Shown in pieces: positions 58,300-64,000 of a DNA stretch of 64,000 nucleotides. The notes below the pieces were generated by a model that saw only the letters and a program-made list of their open reading frames with translations, made no database searches and was not told the origin of the DNA. The stretch comes from Caryophanales bacterium UBA4951 (GTDB taxonomy: Bacteria > Bacillota_I > Bacilli_A > RFN20 > CAG-826), in contig DHAP01000051.1 of assembly GCA_002397465.1 (NCBI GenBank), forward strand, positions 50,545-114,544. Reading direction: 5' to 3'. The translations under genes were made by a program, and so were the position numbers. Numbering within the stretch: position 1 is the first letter of the stretch; each line of letters starts with the position of its first letter.

Positions 58300-60035
58300 A
58301 AACCATGGAAAGAAGCAATTATTGCGGTGAGCTACGTCTAGAGGACGTTGGCAAAAAAGTTAGTTTGGTCGGATGGGTCGCCACAAGAAGAAACCTCGGT
58401 GCCATCGAGTTTATAGACTTAAGAGACAACACGGGAATCGTCCAGCTCACGATCAAAGACTCTTCGAAAGTCCCGGATGTCAGGAGCGAATACGTCATTT
58501 CGGTCTCAGGGACCGTCAACAAGAAGGACGTCCCTAACCCAAAAATCAAAACCGGTGAGGTGGAGGTCATCGTCGAATCATTGACCCTTATCAACAAATC
58601 GGAGACGACTCCTTTCATCATCGCCGATAAAACCGACGCTTTGGAAGACACGAGACTTCAGTATCGCTATCTCGACCTCCGCCGCCCGACGATGCTCAAC
58701 AATCTTCGCATCAGGGCCGAAGTCGTCCGTCTTACCCATGAGTATTTGGACAAAAACCGCTTTTTGGAAGTCGAGACGCCGATTCTTAACATCGCTACCC
58801 CAGAAGGAGCCAGGGACTATCTCGTCCCTTCGAGGCTTCATCATGGCTCATTCTACGCTTTGCCCCAATCCCCCCAGCTTTTCAAGCAGCTTTTGATGGT
58901 CGGAGGAATCGAGAGGTATTACCAGATCGCCCGTTGTTTCCGCGATGAGGATCTTAGAGCCGACCGTCAGCCGGAATTCACCCAAATCGATGTCGAGATG
59001 TCCTTCATGGACCAAGACCAAATCCTGTCATTGGCCGAAGGCATGCTCAAAGATTATTTCAAGAATATCGTAAATTATGACTTGAAGCTTCCTTTAAGAA
59101 GGATGAATTATTGGGATGCCATGGACAATTATGGCTCCGACAAGCCTGACACCCGCTACGAGCTTTATCTCCATGACGTGAGCGACATCCTCAAAGCCTC
59201 GAGCTTCCAGGGCTTCGCCGATGACAAATACATCAAAGCCATCGTCATCCCGGGATACGCCAAGAAAACGAGCCGCAAAAACATCGATGAGCTCCAAGGC
59301 GAAGGCAAGAAGTTCAACCTTCATGCCATTTACTCACTGAAATTCGAAGAAGGGGCCCTCCAAGGCTCGTTCACGAAGTTCCTTGATGAAGAGACGATGA
59401 AACGCCTCATCGAGCGTCTAGGCCTCAAAGAAGACGATTTGCTTTTGTTCAGCGGATCGAAATACCGTCGCGACATCGACTTCGGCTTGGGCGCTTTAAG
59501 GACCCGCTACGCCAGAGAGATGGGTTTGATCGTTCCAGGGACCTATGACTTGCTATGGGTCGTCAACTTCCCGATGTTTGACAAAGTCGAGGGAACTGAT
59601 AACCAGTACACGGCTGAGCATCACCCATTCACAAGGCCGCGCGATGAAGACCTCGCCAAACTGGACACGGATCCAGAATCGGTATTGGCCTATGCATATG
59701 ACATCATCATCAACGGCTATGAGGCCGGCGGTGGAACCTTGAGAATCTACGATCACGACACCCAGTGGAAGATCTTCCGTCTTCTTGGACTCAGCGAAGA
59801 AGAAGTCGCCCATAAGTTCGGGTGGTTCATCGACGCCTTCAAGTATGGCGTTCCGCCTCATGGCGGATTTGCCCTCGGGCTTGAGAGAATCTGCATGATC
59901 CTGGCGGGCACCGACAACATCAGAGACGTCGTTGCCTTCCCAAAGAACCTTCAGGCCACAGACCCGATGTCTCATGCTCCGACTGAGGTCAGCCAAGAAG
60001 CGCTAGACGCAGTGGCTGTCCAAATCAAACAGTAA
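58296..60035 (+). CDS. aspS: aspartyl-tRNA synthetase, bacterial type
   Basis: This 579-residue class IIb enzyme charges tRNA-Asp. The N-terminal OB-fold binds the anticodon (YCGELRLEDVGKKVSLVGWVA). Catalytic motifs are CFRDEDLRADRQPEFTQID and the final GLERICMILAG, with the bacterial GAD insertion between. The ATG at 58296 overlaps the hisS stop by 4 bp (ATGA); an ATG three codons later is a second possibility. The hisS-aspS order is standard for Bacillota. Confidence 0.96.
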   Translation: MKTMERSNYCGELRLEDVGKKVSLVGWVATRRNLGAIEFIDLRDNTGIVQLTIKDSSKVPDVRSEYVISVSGTVNKKDVPNPKIKTGEVEVIVESLTLINKSETTPFIIADKTDALEDTRLQYRYLDLRRPTMLNNLRIRAEVVRLTHEYLDKNRFLEVETPILNIATPEGARDYLVPSRLHHGSFYALPQSPQLFKQLLMVGGIERYYQIARCFRDEDLRADRQPEFTQIDVEMSFMDQDQILSLAEGMLKDYFKNIVNYDLKLPLRRMNYWDAMDNYGSDKPDTRYELYLHDVSDILKASSFQGFADDKYIKAIVIPGYAKKTSRKNIDELQGEGKKFNLHAIYSLKFEEGALQGSFTKFLDEETMKRLIERLGLKEDDLLLFSGSKYRRDIDFGLGALRTRYAREMGLIVPGTYDLLWVVNFPMFDKVEGTDNQYTAEHHPFTRPRDEDLAKLDTDPESVLAYAYDIIINGYEAGGGTLRIYDHDTQWKIFRLLGLSEEEVAHKFGWFIDAFKYGVPPHGGFALGLERICMILAGTDNIRDVVAFPKNLQATDPMSHAPTEVSQEALDAVAVQIKQ

Positions 60036-60037
60036 AC

Positions 60038-60057
60038 CATACTATAATTATAGTATG
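60038..60057. promoter_or_regulatory. 20-bp perfect palindrome containing the tkt -10 box
   Basis: CATACTATAATTATAGTATG is a perfect 20-bp palindrome located 47 bp before the tkt ATG. TATAAT (60043-60048) lies within it on the plus strand and, by symmetry, also on the minus strand. Confidence 0.65.
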
Positions 60058-60104
60058 AGAAACTAATAAACCACTAAATAGCTACCAAGGAGGGTTAAGC
60101 AAAA

Positions 60105-62087
60105 ATGGAATTATTCAAGAAAGAGAATTCGCTCGACAAAGAAGCCGTTGCCGCTATTCGAAGCCTTTTGATCGACGAGATCAACAAAGCCAAGAGCGGA
60201 CATCCAGGCATGGCCTTGGACATCGCGCCGGCCTTGTACGTTTTGTATAAGAACCATTTGATTGCCGACCCGAAAGATCCCAAATGGATCAACCGCGACC
60301 GTTTCGTTCTTTCAAGCGGCCACAACTCCGCTCTTTTATACGCGATGCTCCACGTGGCTGGCTATGCCGTCAGCATGGACGACATCAAAAAGTTCCGTCA
60401 GCTCAATTCCATCACTCCAGGCCATCCTGAAGTTGGCATGACTCCGGGCGTCGATGCGACTGCTGGGCCTTTGGGCCAAGGCGTCGCCCAGGCCGTTGGC
60501 ATGGCCATGGCCGAAGAGGCCGTAAGGGCCTCTTATCCAGAAGGCGGTAAAATCATGTCCCATCGGACTTATTGCCTTTGCGGAGACGGATGCCTTGAAG
60601 AGGGCCTGAGCCAAGAAGCCATTTCCTTCGCTGGCAAACAGAAACTCGGAAAACTCATTTTGATATATGACGCCAATACATCGACCCTTGACGGGCCGAC
60701 CTCCAATAGCATGGACGAAGACGTCAAAATGCGTTTTATGTCCGCACATTGGAACGTCTATGAGGTCAAAGACGGCAATGACTTAGCGGAAATCGACCAT
60801 GCCATCAGCAAAGCCAAAGAGAAGAGCGATGCCCCATCCATGATCATGATTCACACGATCATCGGCTTTGGAAGCGCCCTTCAGGGATCCCATAAGACGC
60901 ATGGCAACCCGCTTGGCGCCGAAGACGGGGCCCACGCGAAATCCGTTTATGGCTTTGACTATCCCGACTTCACCATTCCTGACGAAGTCTACAAATTATT
61001 CAAAGACAGCTTTGCCGCCAGAGGAGAAAAAGCCCACGAGGAGTGGAATGCTGCTTTTGCCTCCTATGGCAAAGAACACGAGAAGGAAGCCAAGGTTTTC
61101 AAGGACGCCTTCGAAAGAAACCTCAAGGATTATCGTTTGCCGAAACCGTTGTTCGATCCTTCCACCAAAGAGGCCAGCCGTTCCACAAGCGGACGCATAG
61201 TGGCCAATCTTCCAAAGATCATCCCCTTCACCTTGGGCGGCTCGGCTGACGTGGCCGGCTCCGTCAAGACAGCGATCCCGGGCGATCCTGGATTCGACAA
61301 AGACCACAGAAACGCCAAGAACGTCAACTTCGGCATACGGGAATTTGCGATGGCTTCCATCCAAAACGGCATGCTCTTGCATGGCGGACTCGTTACATAC
61401 GTCGGATGCTTCTTGATTTTCAGCGATTACATGAAGAGCGCCATCAGGATGAGCTGCCTTGAAAAAGTTCCGGCCATCTATCTCTTCTCCCATGACTCGA
61501 TCGCCGTTGGCGAAGACGGCGAGACCCATCAGCCAATCGAGCAGCTTGCCGCCTTAAGGACGATTCCAGGCCTTAGGACCATTCGCCCAGCCGATGCCAA
61601 AGAGACGAGCGAGGCTTGGCAATTAGCCCTCGACAGCGTCTCTGAGCCGACCGCCATCATCCTTTCTAGACAAGACCTTCCGTTATTGGCTCATTCTTCC
61701 AGCGACGGCGTGGACAAAGGAGCCTATGTCGTCTCTTCGTCCGAAAAGAAAGCCACGATCGAGCTCATTGCGACCGGAAGCGAGGTTTCTCTCGCCATCG
61801 ACGTCCAGAAGCTTCTTGCCCTCAAAGGCATTGAGGCCGAAGTCGTTTCCATGCCCTGCGTCGAACTATTCGAAAAACAGAGCGAGGACTACAAGAAGTC
61901 CGTCTTGAGCCTCCCGAAGAGCCAACGTTATTCGTTGGAGATGGCTTGCGGTGCCACTTGGTACAAATACGCCGATCACGTCATATCGCTTGACGAGTTC
62001 GGACGCAGCGCGCCAGAGGCTGATGTCATCGCCTATTTTGGCTGGACCAAAGAGGAAATCGCCAAGAGGATACTTGCCACTCTTTAA
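60105..62087 (+). CDS. tkt: transketolase
   Basis: Transketolase moves two-carbon units between sugar phosphates in the non-oxidative pentose phosphate pathway, using thiamine diphosphate. The 660 residues are full length. Visible elements are KSGHPGMALD (about 28-37), the cofactor motif GDGCLEEG...YDANTST (about 165-195), and EDGETHQPIEQL (about 467-478) in the pyrimidine domain. AAGGAGGG lies 9-10 nt before the ATG. Expression is probably controlled through the palindrome at 60038. Confidence 0.96.
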   Translation: MELFKKENSLDKEAVAAIRSLLIDEINKAKSGHPGMALDIAPALYVLYKNHLIADPKDPKWINRDRFVLSSGHNSALLYAMLHVAGYAVSMDDIKKFRQLNSITPGHPEVGMTPGVDATAGPLGQGVAQAVGMAMAEEAVRASYPEGGKIMSHRTYCLCGDGCLEEGLSQEAISFAGKQKLGKLILIYDANTSTLDGPTSNSMDEDVKMRFMSAHWNVYEVKDGNDLAEIDHAISKAKEKSDAPSMIMIHTIIGFGSALQGSHKTHGNPLGAEDGAHAKSVYGFDYPDFTIPDEVYKLFKDSFAARGEKAHEEWNAAFASYGKEHEKEAKVFKDAFERNLKDYRLPKPLFDPSTKEASRSTSGRIVANLPKIIPFTLGGSADVAGSVKTAIPGDPGFDKDHRNAKNVNFGIREFAMASIQNGMLLHGGLVTYVGCFLIFSDYMKSAIRMSCLEKVPAIYLFSHDSIAVGEDGETHQPIEQLAALRTIPGLRTIRPADAKETSEAWQLALDSVSEPTAIILSRQDLPLLAHSSSDGVDKGAYVVSSSEKKATIELIATGSEVSLAIDVQKLLALKGIEAEVVSMPCVELFEKQSEDYKKSVLSLPKSQRYSLEMACGATWYKYADHVISLDEFGRSAPEADVIAYFGWTKEEIAKRILATL

Positions 62088-62115
62088 TGGTGTTGCCCTT
62101 TTAGGGCGGCGAAAG

Positions 62116-62121
62116 TAAAAT
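62116..62121 (+). promoter_or_regulatory. -10 box giving a leaderless mRNA
   Basis: TAAAAT, 6 nt before the ATG at 62128. Confidence 0.55.
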
Positions 62122-62127
62122 ATACGC

Positions 62128-62466
62128 ATGAAACGTGACTACTATTACCTTCATAATTACCAGTCCAAGGGCGCCATCGGCATCTCTCGCCACGCTTTTG
62201 AGACGATAGCTACCATCGCCGCCAACCAAGTCAAAGGCGCCAGCGTCTCCACCAAAAAAGGACGTCTCTTCAATTTGGAGCATCCGGTGAAGGCCAGTTT
62301 TCGCAAAGACGGCAAGGTCGATTTCAACCTGGACGTCAACATCAAAAGCGGTGCCAACGTCAAGGATGTTTGCCTTCAGATCCAAGAAGGCGTGGCTTCG
62401 GCTATTACCATGATGTGTGAGACAGTTCCTTTCGGAATTGAAATAAAGGTGGTCTCCGTCAAATAA
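62128..62466 (+). CDS. Asp23/Gls24 family protein (DUF322, YqhY-like)
   Basis: This 112-residue protein matches the Asp23 envelope-stress family. It has GAIGISRHAFETIATIAA at the start, a DGKVDFNLDVNIKSGANV stretch (about 56-73) and V-C-L-Q-I-Q-E-G-V-A-S-A-I, as in YqhY. In Bacillus the yqhY gene lies just before nusB, where its loss disturbs lipid synthesis; the exact role is not settled. Here one membrane protein gene is placed between them. It is predicted to have a leaderless mRNA. Confidence 0.82.
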   Translation: MKRDYYYLHNYQSKGAIGISRHAFETIATIAANQVKGASVSTKKGRLFNLEHPVKASFRKDGKVDFNLDVNIKSGANVKDVCLQIQEGVASAITMMCETVPFGIEIKVVSVK

Positions 62467-62481
62467 CGGAGGCCTTTTTTT
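62451..62481 (+). terminator. terminator that also carries the next gene's ribosome binding site
   Basis: GGTCTCCGT pairs with ACGGAGGCC around CAAATA, followed by seven T. GGAGG in the 3' arm (62468-62472) lies 9 nt before the ATG at 62482. Confidence 0.8.
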
Positions 62482-62988
62482 ATGCCCTCTGGAACTAAGA
62501 ATTCCTCAATGTTTGACAAGACGTTGGCACTTTATCAGAAGCTGTGCCTGTTTTTGCTATATCCGCCCTTGATATCTATGGTGACCTGCTTCATCGGGAG
62601 TTTCAATGATGGCTATGACTACTATCTGAGTTTGGCCAGTGAGAGAAGCCTCATGATGTTCCTCAGAGAGAACCCCATAGGCTCTAACGTCTCCATGAGC
62701 ATGCTTTTGGGTGACGTCGTCTCAATCATCGTCTTGGCTTTGTTCGTCGTTTTGACTATCTATGCCAGCAAAGGGAAGGTTTACTGCCTTGCCATCGGGG
62801 CCGCCTTATATCTAGCCGACACCGTTTATCTATGTTTTTTGTGCGGTTCGTCCCTTCCGTATTCCATGGAAGCGGGCTCGTGGGGGCTTCAGTTTGCGCT
62901 CCATGTGATTTTCTTTCTTTTATATGTGGCCTCTTTCTTCGTTTATGGTAAACTATTGCGTCTTCTGAAAGAAAACCGGGGACATTGA
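62482..62988 (+). CDS. membrane protein of unknown function
   Basis: This 168-residue protein has about four membrane helices (roughly 18-40, 73-97, 101-122, 132-158) and short polar ends. No family is recognised. Its ATG follows the T run of the upstream terminator directly, and its ribosome site is in the hairpin arm. nusB starts 3 nt after its stop, so it belongs to the nusB-xseA operon. Confidence 0.7.
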   Translation: MPSGTKNSSMFDKTLALYQKLCLFLLYPPLISMVTCFIGSFNDGYDYYLSLASERSLMMFLRENPIGSNVSMSMLLGDVVSIIVLALFVVLTIYASKGKVYCLAIGAALYLADTVYLCFLCGSSLPYSMEAGSWGLQFALHVIFFLLYVASFFVYGKLLRLLKENRGH

Positions 62989-62991
62989 TCT

Positions 62992-63420
62992 ATGAAAAAA
63001 GAACTCACAAGAAACCAACTACAGGAAAAATCCCTCTTCGCCATCTACGCCATTTTGACTTATGCCGACATGAATGAGGAAGTGGACGTTAAGTCGCTTG
63101 TGAGCGGTCTTACCGAAGAAAACTATGAGGATAGCGATCCTTATATCAAAGCCATCATCATCAATGTCATCAAACATATGGGAGAAATCATCCCAGTTTA
63201 TAACAAAAACATGCGGAAATGGACTTTTGACCGACTGAACAGAGTCGAACAAGCCATTCTTTTGCTCAGCTACTGCCAATATTTCTACGTCGATAAGGAC
63301 GTCGACAAAGGCGTCGTGATCGACGTTGCCGTCAAACTGGCCAAGACTTATCTTGACGCGACTGACTACAAGTTCGTCAACGCCATCTTGGACAAGGTGC
63401 TAACCCGTGAGAGTGCCTGA
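62992..63420 (+). CDS. nusB: transcription antitermination factor NusB
   Basis: NusB binds boxA RNA with ribosomal protein S10 in rRNA antitermination. The 142-residue protein has the all-helical NusB pattern: an N-terminal R-x-x-x-x-x-x-L-F-A-I-Y-A-I-L segment, and near the C-terminus R-V-E-Q-A-I-L-L-L-S and VAVKLAKTYLDATDYKFVNA. The xseA start overlaps its end by 14 bp. This nusB-xseA order is common in Bacillota. Confidence 0.92.
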   Translation: MKKELTRNQLQEKSLFAIYAILTYADMNEEVDVKSLVSGLTEENYEDSDPYIKAIIINVIKHMGEIIPVYNKNMRKWTFDRLNRVEQAILLLSYCQYFYVDKDVDKGVVIDVAVKLAKTYLDATDYKFVNAILDKVLTRESA

Positions 63421-64000
63421 GTCCTCATTTTTATCGGTCACCGAGCTCAACAACCTTTTGAAGTTGAAGGTTCAAAGCGACCCATCGCTGCATAATCTCG
63501 TCGTAAAAGGCGAGATATCAAGTTGGAAAAGTTATCCTTCTGCCACATATTTCGACGTCAAAGACGAAAGAAGCGTTCTTTCGTGCCTTCTTTGGGCGAG
63601 CGAATACATCTATCTCCCCTTTGAACCAAAAATAGGAGACGAGGTGCTTCTATACGGATACCTCGACGTATACGCCAACCGTGGCCGTTACTCGCTTATC
63701 TGCCAAAAGATCGAACTGTTTGGTCAAGGCAAAGAGCTTCTGGCCCTAGAAGCCCTGAAAAAGAAGCTTCAGAGTGAAGGCCTCTTTGACGAATCAAGGA
63801 AAAGAAGCATCCCCGAATTCCCCTCGAAAATCGGAATGATCGTTGGGAATGGAAGCGCAGCCGAGGCTGACTTGTTGAAGAATCTTCAAAGAAGATGGCC
63901 TTTATCCGATCTTTATGTCTTCCCGTCGCTTGTTCAAGGCAAAGAAGCCCCAAAGGATTTGCTGAGGGCTTTCAAACTGAGCCAAGAATATCCGCTTGAT
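63407..64000 (+). CDS. xseA: exodeoxyribonuclease VII large subunit, 5' part (continues past the window)
   Basis: XseA is the catalytic subunit of exonuclease VII. About 198 residues are visible and the frame is open to the last base. The N-terminal OB-fold is recognised by FLSVTELNNLLK, VVKGEISSWKSYPSATYFDVKD and a GDEVLLYGYLDVYANRGRYSL-like region. The catalytic domain begins at PSKIGMIVGNGSAA, a divergent form of the usual P-x-x-I-G-V-V-T-S-x-x-G-A-A. Start is GTG at 63407 or 63413, both overlapping the nusB end. Confidence 0.9.
   Translation, partial: MRVPESSFLSVTELNNLLKLKVQSDPSLHNLVVKGEISSWKSYPSATYFDVKDERSVLSCLLWASEYIYLPFEPKIGDEVLLYGYLDVYANRGRYSLICQKIELFGQGKELLALEALKKKLQSEGLFDESRKRSIPEFPSKIGMIVGNGSAAEADLLKNLQRRWPLSDLYVFPSLVQGKEAPKDLLRAFKLSQEYPLD

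Overview
The window is a gene-dense bacterial chromosome segment of roughly half G+C, with strong use of C-ended codons (GCC, GTC, ATC). TGA is used as a stop codon, so the code is the standard bacterial one (table 11). Gene content and order are those of a Bacillota lineage: T-box leaders before pheST, ileS and valS, an L21-type leader before rplU-prp-rpmA, a Prp-cleavable L27 extension, RNase HIII, MutS2, lon-engB, and an asp23-like gene near nusB-xseA. The division cluster goes straight from mraZ-rsmH through one small membrane gene to ftsA-ftsZ, with every peptidoglycan gene normally between them missing. A CIRCE-like element in front of lon also recalls Mollicutes. I infer an uncultured, reduced, probably wall-less Mollicutes-related member of the Bacilli (for example an RF39/RFN20-type gut lineage). 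The rank is uncertain.

Layout. 1-7.95 kb: end of a MATE exporter, a GH13 alpha-glucosidase with a PucR-like regulator, an MsmK-type sugar ABC ATPase, a YitT membrane protein, and a minus-strand pair made of an ECF S-component and a DUF523 protein with a long repetitive tail. 8-13.6 kb: metallopeptidase, SpoU methyltransferase, T-box, pheS-pheT-yceD. 13.6-22.4 kb: mraZ-rsmH-(ftsL position)-ftsA-ftsZ, T-box, ileS-lspA-rluD. 22.4-28.2 kb: rnhC, MmcQ-like, mutS2-uvrC, tRNA-Arg. 28.2-34.5 kb is the most accessory part: NUDIX, S51 peptidase, two unrecognised exported proteins, a carbonic anhydrase with a membrane partner, a divergent ArsR repressor, and a Mollicutes-type unknown. 34.6-43.3 kb: tig, CIRCE-lon-engB, a phosphatase, T-box-valS, and a small peptide gene inside the valS terminator. 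43.3-50.3 kb: L21 leader-rplU-prp-rpmA, a secreted amylase lipoprotein, a glycosyltransferase, obgE, ruvA-ruvB. 50.4-64 kb: a divergent secDF, recJ, rel, hisS-aspS, tkt, an asp23-like gene, a membrane protein, nusB and the start of xseA.

How the genes work together. Most are housekeeping: translation, tRNA charging, protein quality control, DNA repair and division. Metabolism is represented by an alpha-glucan route (lipoprotein amylase outside, MsmK-driven uptake, cytoplasmic alpha-glucosidase) and a transketolase. Regulation is visible in the DNA: three T-boxes, one L21 leader, a CIRCE element, MraZ boxes and several perfect palindromes lying in or beside promoters. About fifteen genes have a -10 box only 6-9 nt before the start codon, which predicts leaderless or nearly leaderless mRNAs. 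Two genes have their ribosome-binding site inside the 3' arm of an upstream terminator. No mobile element, prophage, CRISPR array or clearly new defence system was seen.
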